From Dokdonella sp. (GTDB lineage Bacteria > Pseudomonadota > Gammaproteobacteria > Xanthomonadales > Rhodanobacteraceae): a stretch of DNA of 40,524 bases. Made by a program: the position numbers and the translations under genes. The notes under the pieces are model-generated. The model was not told where the DNA came from, searched no databases, and worked only from the letters and a program-made list of their open reading frames with translations. Shown piece by piece: positions 24,946-32,643 of the stretch (its first letter is position 1; each line of letters begins with the position of its first letter). The DNA lies in assembly GCF_019634845.1 (NCBI RefSeq), contig NZ_JAHCAQ010000011.1, positions 1-40,524 on the forward strand, read 5' to 3'.

Positions 24946-27858
24946 TTAGCGCGACAGGCGCGCGTACTCGGCCTTGGCCTGCGCCAACACGACGAGGTCG
25001 GCATCGGCCTGCCGCCATTGCTCGAGGAACGCACGATAGGCCGCAGCAGCCGCACGCCGATCCGCGGCCAGTGCCAGGGCTCGCGCCAGCTGCAGCCGCG
25101 CCATGGCCGCGACCGAATGATTGAGCGCGATCCCCGGATGATCGAGGATCAACTGGAACTGCGCTGCGGCTTCGCGTCCTTCGCCGGCGGCAAGGTAGGC
25201 CTCGCCACGCACATACACCGGGTACAGCGCGGTCCAGGCGCTGAGGCTCGAACGCGTCACGCCGAGCTGGTAGGCGCTGGCCGAGCGCAGGATCTCCACC
25301 GCGGCGCTGGCGTCCCCGCGCGCCAGCGCCAGCTTGCCGCGCAACGCCGGCAGATAGTTGTGCTGTACGAGCGTGTCGCGCGGATACTGCGTGGCGAGCG
25401 CGTCGGCCAGCGCATCTGCTTCCTGCACCTGGCCGGCATAGGCCAGCGCGAGCGCGGCGCCATACTGCACGTCGCGACTGGCCGGTCCCTGCATCGACGC
25501 ATGCGCGCGCTGCACGGCCTCGGCGGAACTGCCGAACACCGCTTCGCGCAACGCCGAGGCCGCGAGGTAAGTCGCCCGTGGCTCGTTGGCGGCAGCACGC
25601 TGCGCCGCATCGATTGCTTGCGCGGCAAGTCCGCGTGAGCGACTCAGGCCACCATGGAAGGCCGCCGTCGCCGCGGCTGCGGCGAGCATCGCGTGCGCGC
25701 TGCCGGCCTGCGCAGTGGCGGCCGCGAGTTGGTGCGCCATGGCTGCGGCGTCGCTGCGCAGGAATGCAAGGTCATAGTGGTCGAGGGCGTCGAAACTCGA
25801 ACGCAGCGGCTGCCCGTCGACCTGCGGCTGGACCGCCGCGGCGTCATCGAGGCGACCGAGCGCCAGATAGGCTTCGCGCAGCGTCACGTGGGCGATCGCC
25901 CAGCTCGGCGCAAGGCGCACCGACTCGATCCCTTCGGCCACCGCCTGGTCGAATTCGCCGATCACGGGATAGATCGAACCGGCCAGCATCGTGTGCGGAA
26001 TCGGCGATCGCGGGTAGGCCTGGATCCAGGACCGACAGGTCGCGATCGCCATGTCGATGTCGCCGATCGCCGACTTGGCGTAGCGCGCGGCGATGAAGTA
26101 GCGCTCCGGATCGCTGACCCGCTCGCGCAAAGCGTAGGCCTTGCTGGCGTACTCGGCGGCCAGTCGCGACTCGCCCTGATTGGTGTAGGCAAGCGTCAGG
26201 GCGCCGTAGGCCAGCGCGAACTCCGGGTCGAAACCGAGTGCGCGCTGGAACAGTGCGATGGCGCCATCGTCGCCCGCGCCACTGGTCATGACACGCAAAC
26301 CTTCGCTGTAGGATTTGAGTGCATCGAGCGAGCGGGTGGTGGCCTGTTCCAGTGGTGTGTCGAAGCGGCGCACGCTTGCCAGCGACTCGCCCAGGCGTGA
26401 GCGCAGGCGCGACGACGCCTGGCCAAGGGCAGCGAGCACGCGATCCCTGTCGCTGGCATCGACCTCGGTGCTGGCCAGCGTCTGGCCGCTGCCGCAGTCG
26501 ACTGCGCGCAGCGCCAGCTGGTAGGGCGTACCCACCTGCGCGATCGAGCCGGTGACGACTGCGCTGCCGCCCAGGCGCTGGCACAACTCGCGCGCCGTCG
26601 CGTCATCGAGCCGCGCATCGGCGTCCAGGTCCATCAAGGCCAATCCCTGCCGCAAGCGACTCTCCGGCACCAGACCGAGGTAGGGCGATTGCTCGAGTTG
26701 CACCGCAAGCCCCTGCCGCAGCGAGACATCGAACACCGGATCGCCGGTCGTGTTGACGAAATCGGCGAGCACGATGGCGTCCCTCGCGCCCAACCCGGGC
26801 GCGGCCCGCATGAGCCAGCCCACCACGACGATGCCCGCGAGCACCAACACCAGCGCGGCCACGCCGACCCGTGTGCGCCGCGAACGGCCCCGCCTGCCGA
26901 TCCAACGCTGGTACCACGGACCACCGGCCGCCAACGCCAGCAATCGTTGCCGCACCTCATCCACGCTTTGCCAGCGCCGCTCCGGCGCCGGTTCCAGACA
27001 GCGCGCGACGATCGCATCCAGCTCCGGCGCAAGCCGTTGGCGCTGCGGACCGATGCGTTGGCCAGTGACCATTTCGTAGAGTACGCAACCGAACGAGTAG
27101 ATGTCCGCACGTGCATCGACCGGAAGGCCATCGCGTTGTTCGGGCGCCGCATAGGCGGGCGTGCCCATCGCATCGCCGGTGGCGGTGCGGCTGTCCTCGT
27201 CGACCGACTTGGCCAGACCGAAGTCGAGAATCTTGATGCCAGCCGGCGTCACCATGATGTTGCCGGGCTTGAGGTCGCGATGCACGAAGCCGCGCGCATG
27301 CGCCTGCGCGAGCGCATCCAGGATCTGCAACGCATGGTCAAGCGCGACCGGCAACGGCAGGGGTGTCTGCCGCAGGTGCACGGCCAAGGTGTCGCCGGCC
27401 ACGAGCTCCATCACCATGTAGTCGGGGCCGACGTCGTACAGCGTGCAGATGCGGGGGTGGTTGAAGGCGGAAATCGCGCGCGCCTCGCGGCGGAAGCGGT
27501 CGCTGAACCGTTCCCGCGTGACCTTGATCGCCACCGCGCGGTCGAGCCTCGTGTCGAGGGCACGATACACCTCGCCCATACCGCCTTGGCCAATCCTGCC
27601 TTCGATGCGATACGGGCCCAGGCAGGTACCAGGCTGCAGTCCTTGCGCCAGGCGTTCGGGCGGCAGCAATGCCGCCACGGTCGCCGCAGACGAATCGAGA
27701 AAACTGTCGCTGGTGGGCTGGTCGAGCAGCGACTCCACCTCGCGGCGCAGATCGGGATCCGCTGCCGTGAGCAAGGCCGCGCGTTCTGCGGCGGACGCTT
27801 CCCGCACCGCGTGATACAGCTCGGCCACACGCTGGAATCGCTCGGGATCGATGGCCAC
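24946..27858 (-). CDS. Transmembrane Ser/Thr protein kinase with C-terminal TPR-like repeats
   Basis: This is a Hanks-type kinase of 970 residues. The kinase domain (~83-310) is complete: GQGGMGEVY, Lys112 in AIKV, HRDLKPGN (193-200), DFG (212-214) and APE (238-240). One transmembrane helix lies at about 331-350. The outer part begins with a TolB/FlgO-like segment (AIVLADFVNTTGDPVFD to AVVTGSI) and continues as TPR-like helical repeats. The start is GTG, preceded by AGGAGG at 4-nt spacing, and that site overlaps the stop of the upstream sigma factor. The pair probably works together, the kinase sensing outside conditions and phosphorylating the sigma factor or a partner. Confidence 0.93.
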   Translation of the reverse strand: MAIDPERFQRVAELYHAVREASAAERAALLTAADPDLRREVESLLDQPTSDSFLDSSAATVAALLPPERLAQGLQPGTCLGPYRIEGRIGQGGMGEVYRALDTRLDRAVAIKVTRERFSDRFRREARAISAFNHPRICTLYDVGPDYMVMELVAGDTLAVHLRQTPLPLPVALDHALQILDALAQAHARGFVHRDLKPGNIMVTPAGIKILDFGLAKSVDEDSRTATGDAMGTPAYAAPEQRDGLPVDARADIYSFGCVLYEMVTGQRIGPQRQRLAPELDAIVARCLEPAPERRWQSVDEVRQRLLALAAGGPWYQRWIGRRGRSRRTRVGVAALVLVLAGIVVVGWLMRAAPGLGARDAIVLADFVNTTGDPVFDVSLRQGLAVQLEQSPYLGLVPESRLRQGLALMDLDADARLDDATARELCQRLGGSAVVTGSIAQVGTPYQLALRAVDCGSGQTLASTEVDASDRDRVLAALGQASSRLRSRLGESLASVRRFDTPLEQATTRSLDALKSYSEGLRVMTSGAGDDGAIALFQRALGFDPEFALAYGALTLAYTNQGESRLAAEYASKAYALRERVSDPERYFIAARYAKSAIGDIDMAIATCRSWIQAYPRSPIPHTMLAGSIYPVIGEFDQAVAEGIESVRLAPSWAIAHVTLREAYLALGRLDDAAAVQPQVDGQPLRSSFDALDHYDLAFLRSDAAAMAHQLAAATAQAGSAHAMLAAAAATAAFHGGLSRSRGLAAQAIDAAQRAAANEPRATYLAASALREAVFGSSAEAVQRAHASMQGPASRDVQYGAALALAYAGQVQEADALADALATQYPRDTLVQHNYLPALRGKLALARGDASAAVEILRSASAYQLGVTRSSLSAWTALYPVYVRGEAYLAAGEGREAAAQFQLILDHPGIALNHSVAAMARLQLARALALAADRRAAAAAYRAFLEQWRQADADLVVLAQAKAEYARLSR

Positions 27859-27866
27859 ACCGCCTC

Positions 27867-28433
27867 CTATGCCTGGCCCAGCTCCCGCGTCAGCCAGGCC
27901 TTGGCCAAATCCCAGTCGCGACGCACCGTACGCGGGGAGGTATCGAGCGCTGCCGCCACCTCGTCCTCGGTGAGGCCGCCAAAGTACCGCAGTTCGACCA
28001 CCTTGGCCTGGCGCGGCGCGATGCGTGCGAACGCCGTCAGCGCATCATCGAGCGCCACCATCGATTGCTCAGGCTGATCCGATATGGCCGCCGCCGCGTC
28101 GAGGTCCGCGAACGCGATGTTGCCGCCACGCTTGTGCGCCGCGCGCGTGCGCGCCGCATCGACGAGGATCCGCCGCATGAGTTGCGCAGCCAGCGCGAAA
28201 AACTGCGCCCGATCGCGCCACTGCACGGTCGCCGCGTCGACCAGACGCAGATAGGCCTCGTTGACCAGCGCGGTCGTCTGCAGCGTATCGGCGCAGCGTT
28301 CGTTGCGCATCTGGCGATGCGCCATGCGGTGCAACTGCGCGTAGACGTGCTCGGTCAACTCCGCCAGCGCCGACTCGTCGCCGCCGGTCCAGGCATGCAG
28401 GAGTCTGGTCACCTCGACAGCGACTGCGTCCAC
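27867..28433 (-). CDS. ECF-type RNA polymerase sigma factor
   Basis: The 188-residue protein has sigma region 2 (DTLQTTALVNEAYLRLVDA, WRDRAQFFALAAQLMRRILVD) and region 4 (FARIAPRQAKVVELRYFGGLTEDEVAAALDTSPRTVRRDW), with the AHKRGG linker typical of the TIGR02999-like ECF group in Xanthomonads. The GTG start has GGGGG five bases upstream. The kinase gene follows after 8 bp. No anti-sigma gene is adjacent. ECF/kinase pairs in Xanthomonas citri and Vibrio (ECF43 type) use kinase-dependent activation of the sigma factor. The same mechanism is inferred here from the gene pairing. Confidence 0.9.
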   Translation of the reverse strand: MDAVAVEVTRLLHAWTGGDESALAELTEHVYAQLHRMAHRQMRNERCADTLQTTALVNEAYLRLVDAATVQWRDRAQFFALAAQLMRRILVDAARTRAAHKRGGNIAFADLDAAAAISDQPEQSMVALDDALTAFARIAPRQAKVVELRYFGGLTEDEVAAALDTSPRTVRRDWDLAKAWLTRELGQA

Positions 28434-28599
28434 CGATACCCCCGGTCACGGGCCATGCGCGAGTGGAGTTTAGCCACCGGATGGCCGCTTTGCGCATGCG
28501 TCTTGCGCCTAACCCGATGGATGGACCTGCCGCCGGCAGCGGCATGGACGCCGAACCTCAGGCGCGGCCTGCGCCGCTCCCCACCGTATCGAGGACCCA

Positions 28600-30516
28600 A
28601 TGAAAACAACCCCGATTGCACCACGCAACACCCTCACCGGCCTCGCCAGCGCCGTCGCGCTGGCCGTCGCGACCTGCAGCGCCTTCGCCCAGACCAACCC
28701 GGTGCCTGCGCCCCAGCCGGGCCTGTTCGGCCAGATGGTGGTATTCGGCGACAGCCTCAGTGACGGCGGCAACTTTTCGCTGGCACTGGGCCTGCCGGAG
28801 ATCTCGCGCTTCACCACCAACCCAGGTGGCGTGGCGGTGGAGAACATCGCCAACTTCCTCGGCCTGCCACTCACACCGTCGCTGGCGGGCGGCAGCAATT
28901 ATGCGATGGCGCTCGCCAACGTGCTCGACAACCCGCCCGAAACGCCACCGTTCGTCACCACGCTGCCGCAGCAGCTCGACAGCTATCTGCAGGCGGCCGG
29001 AGGCCGCGCCAGCCCCGACGCGCTGTACACGATCGTCGGCGGCGCCAACGACGTGTTCAACAACTTCCTGCTCGCCTCGATGGGCCTGCTCACGCCCGAG
29101 CAGGCGCAGGCCAATCTGCAAGCCGCCGCGCAGGCGGATCTGGGCATGATCACGCGCCTGCGCGACGCCGGCGCCCGCTACGTGATGGTGTTCAACCTGC
29201 CCGACCTGGGCCTGTCGCCCGACATCGCCGCGCTCGGCCCGGAGGTGGCCGGGCAGCTCACCGCGATGACGGTGACGTTCAACGACGCACTCGGCGCGAC
29301 GCTCGGCAATACCGGCGTCAACGTCGTCCCGGTGAATCTGTTCGGGCTGTACCGGGAACTGGTCGCCGATCCGGCGCGCTATGGCCTGGCCAACCTCACG
29401 ATGCCAGCCTGCGGCATGGACGCCGTCGCGATCGAGTGCGGCCCGCAAGGTTCGGGCGCGCCCTACACCTACGCGCCCGGCACCGACAACAGCTACCTGT
29501 TTGCCGATGTCGCGCATCCGACCTCGGGCGTCCACGCGATGCTGGCGCAGTACGCCGAATCGATCCTGCTGGCACCGGGTCAGGTGTCGCTGCTGGGCGT
29601 CGCCCCGCTCGCGAGCGGTGACCGCTTGCGGCGCGCGATCGGCAACCGCGTCATCGCCAACATGAGTGGCGCAGCAGGCCGCGCGGCGCAGTGGTGGGTC
29701 GGCTACAGCCACGACCAGCGCCGGCTCGACGCCCAGGTCGGTACGCCCGGCGCGCACGATCGCGCCGACATGTTCACGCTCGGCATGGATGCGCAGCCGC
29801 TGGCCAATCTGGCCACCGGAGTCGCCTTCACCATCGATCGGCAGCGCGAACACTTCGATGGCAATGCCGGTGCCTTCAACCTGCGCGAACTGGCCGCCAC
29901 CGCGTATGCCGGCTGGGACTTGCAGCGCGCCTACCTGGCCGCCGACGCCAGCTACGGCCGCCTCGACTACGACGGCATCCGCCGCAACATCGTCATTGGT
30001 CCCGCGCTGCGCACCGAAGTGGCCGACACCGCTGGCACCCACCTCGCCGTGACGCTGCGCGGCGGCTACTGGTTCCGTTCGGATGCCTGGCGCACGGGCC
30101 CCTTCGCCGAGCTCGCCTGGCAGCGCGTGCGCGTGGATGGATTTGCCGAGGCCGGGGCCAGCGCAACCGCGATGACGTTTGCATCGCAGCGCATCCACTC
30201 GCTGATCGGCACGCTGGGCTGGCAGGTGTTCGCCGACCTCGATGCCGGCAACGCGCGCCTGCATCCATTTGCACGGATCGCCTGGCACCACGACTGGCGC
30301 GCCGAACCGAGCGGGGTCCGCGCCGGGCTCATCAGCATGCCCGGCACGTTCGAGCTGCCGGGCTTCGCCCGCGACGCGGATTGGGGCAGCGCCAGCGTCG
30401 GTTTCATGGCCCGTTTCAGCCCGCGCTGGTCTGGCTGGATCGCCTACGAGCGTCACTTTGCCAACAGCAGCGAGCGCACCAATGCCTTGAGCGTGGGCAT
30501 GAACCTGCAGTACTGA
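28600..30516 (+). CDS. GDSL esterase/lipase autotransporter (EstA-like)
   Basis: This is an outer-membrane type V secreted esterase. The 638-residue protein has a signal peptide ending in SAFAQ. An N-terminal SGNH/GDSL hydrolase domain carries the nucleophile Ser52 in FGDSLSDGGN, block III VGGAND, and Asp303/His306 in DVAHP. From about residue 370 an autotransporter beta-barrel (AQWWVGYSHDQRRLDAQVG) continues to the C-terminal strand ending NLQY. It is related to Pseudomonas EstA and is likely displayed at the cell surface. It has its own barrel and lacks the IF-x-x-GF tail. It is divergent from the ECF sigma gene across 166 bp, a possible target promoter. Confidence 0.92.
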   Translation: MKTTPIAPRNTLTGLASAVALAVATCSAFAQTNPVPAPQPGLFGQMVVFGDSLSDGGNFSLALGLPEISRFTTNPGGVAVENIANFLGLPLTPSLAGGSNYAMALANVLDNPPETPPFVTTLPQQLDSYLQAAGGRASPDALYTIVGGANDVFNNFLLASMGLLTPEQAQANLQAAAQADLGMITRLRDAGARYVMVFNLPDLGLSPDIAALGPEVAGQLTAMTVTFNDALGATLGNTGVNVVPVNLFGLYRELVADPARYGLANLTMPACGMDAVAIECGPQGSGAPYTYAPGTDNSYLFADVAHPTSGVHAMLAQYAESILLAPGQVSLLGVAPLASGDRLRRAIGNRVIANMSGAAGRAAQWWVGYSHDQRRLDAQVGTPGAHDRADMFTLGMDAQPLANLATGVAFTIDRQREHFDGNAGAFNLRELAATAYAGWDLQRAYLAADASYGRLDYDGIRRNIVIGPALRTEVADTAGTHLAVTLRGGYWFRSDAWRTGPFAELAWQRVRVDGFAEAGASATAMTFASQRIHSLIGTLGWQVFADLDAGNARLHPFARIAWHHDWRAEPSGVRAGLISMPGTFELPGFARDADWGSASVGFMARFSPRWSGWIAYERHFANSSERTNALSVGMNLQY

Positions 30517-30519
30517 GGC

Positions 30520-30538
30520 GTGGCGCGCCGAGCGCCAC
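30520..30538 (+). terminator. Probable terminator after the esterase gene
   Basis: GTGGCGC (30520-30526) pairs with GCGCCAC (30532-30538) around GCCGA, three bases after the esterase stop codon. The 7-bp GC-rich stem is followed by TGACTT, a weak T-rich stretch. Confidence 0.5.
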
Positions 30539-30547
30539 TGACTTCGT

Positions 30548-30574
30548 GGCATGTGCCCGTTGCGCCCACATGCC
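30548..30574. other. Inverted repeat between the esterase and astacin genes
   Basis: GGCATGTG (30548-30555) and CACATGCC (30567-30574) are perfect inverted arms around an 11-bp centre. The site lies 52 bp before the astacin start. It may be a second terminator arm or an operator for the astacin gene; the sequence alone does not decide. Confidence 0.4.
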
Positions 30575-30625
30575 GCGCCGGAACGCTCGAACAGGCGTTA
30601 CGTCAACAAATTGGGAGTGCAGGAG

Positions 30626-31942
30626 ATGTCGTATCACAGGATTCCACCACGGAGTCTCGCCAGCTCCGGACCACTGGAACGTTTCAGGTGTTGCGCGCTT
30701 GCACCGCAGCCGGATGCGGCAGCACCAGCGATAACGAGCGCGGCGAGTTGCGGTCGCCGGAACCGTGCGCGAAGTGGCGGGTGGCAGCGACGCTGTGCGG
30801 ATGGGGCATGGTGCGCCGCGCTGTGCATCGCCACCGTGTTGGCAACCCCACCGGCGGTTGCCGCCACCAGCAACGACGGCGCTGCCGTCGTCACGTTCAA
30901 ATCCGGTCGCAGCTACCGCGTCTACGGCGACTTGTTGGTACCGCTGGATGCACCACCGGGCATGCAGGGCGCGCTCAGCGGCACACGTTGGCCCAGCGCC
31001 ACGCTCAACTACATCTTCGACGCTTCGGTGGGTTCAGCGCAACGGGCGCAGTTCCGCACTTGGGGCCAGGATTGGGAAGCCGGTTCCGGAGTGCGACTGG
31101 TCGAAAACGCGGCTGCGGCCAACCGCGTACGTGTGCAGCGCGGTAGCGTCATCGGTTGCGGGCAATCGGTACTGGGCATGGTCGGTGGCGAGCAGGATCT
31201 GGTCATCAGCACCAACAGCAACTGCTGGACTCGTAGTGTGCTTGCGCACGAGCTGGGCCACGCGCTCAGCGCGATCCACGAGCAGCAGCGAACCGATCGC
31301 AACAACTACGTGAGCATCGTCGATCACGGCATCGTGGCGCAGTGTGGACAGGGTACTTGGGACGCCAACTACGGGACGGTAGCCACACAAGTCGCGACCG
31401 CCTACGACTACGCCTCGGTGATGCACTATCCAGCGTCGGCGCACTACACCTGCAATGGCATTGACGTCTGGGCCGACATCACAGTACTGCAGGCGCAGCC
31501 ACCAGGCCTCCCCGCCGGCTCGGGCAACGCCTGCACCAGCGTGGCCACATGCCAGGGCACCATCGGCAGCGGTCTGGTATCAGCCCGTGACCTGTATGGC
31601 ATGGCGTTGCGGTACGGCTATCGCTACCAAGTGACGGTCACAGGCAATGGCGGCGGTTTCTACACCGCCAGCGGTCAGGTCGAAAGCTGTGGCAGCGACT
31701 GCTATCTCGTGCCACCGACCAATGGCACCAGCACATTCCGGGTCAATGCCTTCCCGGCGTCTGGCTCGATTGCATCATTTGCCGGTGCTTGCGTCGGTCA
31801 CAGTTGCGTCATTGCTCCGAATCGCAACGGGAATATCACGCTGCGATTCACGCGCAAGACAAGTGTTGCTGCAGTCACGACGGCCGCGGGCTGGCGTGGC
31901 GGCGACATGATCTTCGCCAGCGGATTCGAGGTGCCCCAATGA
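30626..31942 (+). CDS. Astacin-type (M12A-like) secreted metallopeptidase with C-terminal IF-x-x-GF tail
   Basis: From the ATG at 30626 (GGGAG eight bases upstream) the product is 438 residues. The zinc motif HELGHALSAIHE starts at His208 (HExxHxxxxxHE) and the Met-turn is SVMHY (Met266), both astacin hallmarks. Several cysteine pairs suggest disulfides. After about residue 340 a domain like the divergent InlB B-repeat appears (YQVTVTGNGGGFY to CVIAP). The protein ends GGDMIFASGFEVPQ. The hydrophobic signal core (ALCIATVLATPPAVAA) begins only after some 60 residues, so either the n-region is unusually long or the true start is elsewhere. Base composition looks less GC-rich than the neighbours by eye. 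Confidence 0.85.
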   Translation: MSYHRIPPRSLASSGPLERFRCCALAPQPDAAAPAITSAASCGRRNRARSGGWQRRCADGAWCAALCIATVLATPPAVAATSNDGAAVVTFKSGRSYRVYGDLLVPLDAPPGMQGALSGTRWPSATLNYIFDASVGSAQRAQFRTWGQDWEAGSGVRLVENAAAANRVRVQRGSVIGCGQSVLGMVGGEQDLVISTNSNCWTRSVLAHELGHALSAIHEQQRTDRNNYVSIVDHGIVAQCGQGTWDANYGTVATQVATAYDYASVMHYPASAHYTCNGIDVWADITVLQAQPPGLPAGSGNACTSVATCQGTIGSGLVSARDLYGMALRYGYRYQVTVTGNGGGFYTASGQVESCGSDCYLVPPTNGTSTFRVNAFPASGSIASFAGACVGHSCVIAPNRNGNITLRFTRKTSVAAVTTAAGWRGGDMIFASGFEVPQ

Positions 31943-32052
31943 ACGCACCAGCCCTGCAGCGAGCACCACTCGCACCTGCGTCACCCGCAAGTCGTTTTGT
32001 CCTTCAACCGCCCCGAGCCGCCGGCTCGGAAAGCCATAACCGGAGAACTTCC

Positions 32053-32391
32053 ATGTCACGCATCATCCGCACCCTTGCAATCACCACGTTGTGCATGATC
32101 AGCGGCACGACGTTTGCGCAGAGCTCGACCGGCACTATCACCCTGAGCGCACTGCGCACTGGCTGGAACAGCGACTCCTTCGCCTTGGTGCCGGTGGGGG
32201 CCATCATCAATCCGGCCAATTGCTCGACTCCGGACGGCTATGTCTCCGCGGCGCCGGCCCCCGGGTATCAGACGTTCCTGTCGACCGCCTTGACTGCGTT
32301 CGCTCTCGACACTTCCGTCGCCGTGACCGTCCACAACACCGCCTGCATATCTGGCCGACCGGTGCTCATTGGCATCAATTTGATGCACTGA
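32053..32391 (+). CDS. Small secreted protein of unknown function
   Basis: The 112-residue product starts with a signal peptide ending TTFAQ (ATG at 32053, GGAG about 8 bases upstream). The mature part has two cysteines (ANCSTPDGY and NTACISG) and a short beta-rich pattern (FALVPVGAIINP, YQTFLSTALTAFAL, VAVTVHN, PVLIGINLM). This pattern resembles small exoproteins I recall from Gram-negative bacteria, without a known role. The frame is open back to an ATG at 31939 that overlaps the astacin stop as ATGA, but that start would bury the signal peptide. It follows the astacin gene by 110 bp and may be co-expressed. It lacks the tail. Confidence 0.75.
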   Translation: MSRIIRTLAITTLCMISGTTFAQSSTGTITLSALRTGWNSDSFALVPVGAIINPANCSTPDGYVSAAPAPGYQTFLSTALTAFALDTSVAVTVHNTACISGRPVLIGINLMH

Positions 32392-32567
32392 CACGCTGCA
32401 GGCCCATCACATCTGCGATTCGACCACGCATAACCGACCGCCACCACGCAGCCAGCTCGGCGCTTGCACCGCTTGGCCACCGGTCAAACGGTGCAGCGCA
32501 CAAGGCGAAGCACGTCATCGACGTCTTGCCGATCCTTGCTTGACGCAGTGATCATGCGTGGCGTGCA

Positions 32568-32603
32568 GCCGCACCGGTCCCGCGTCGCCGGGGCCGGTGC
32601 GGC
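32568..32603. terminator. Long hairpin, probable bidirectional terminator
   Basis: GCCGCACCGG (32568-32577) pairs perfectly with CCGGTGCGGC (32594-32603). Inner CCC (579-581) and GGG (591-593) can extend the stem after a one-base bulge. It lies between the convergent small secreted protein (stop 32391) and S9 peptidase (stop 32644) genes. Nothing else is seen in this 252-bp gap. Confidence 0.6.
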
Positions 32604-32643
32604 CGCTGCCGCGCGACGCGCGGTCAGGTCATGGCCTCGCGAG

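Noticed and set aside
30626-30830. Frameshift at the N-terminus of the astacin gene
   Set aside because: I looked for a better signal-peptide start in the other frames. None gave a Met followed by the hydrophobic core, and the single frame runs uninterrupted from a ribosome site, so a long n-region is simpler.
31939-32391. Start of the small secreted protein at the ATGA overlapping the astacin stop
   Set aside because: It would put 38 residues before the signal peptide, and a better-spaced GGAG precedes the ATG at 32053.
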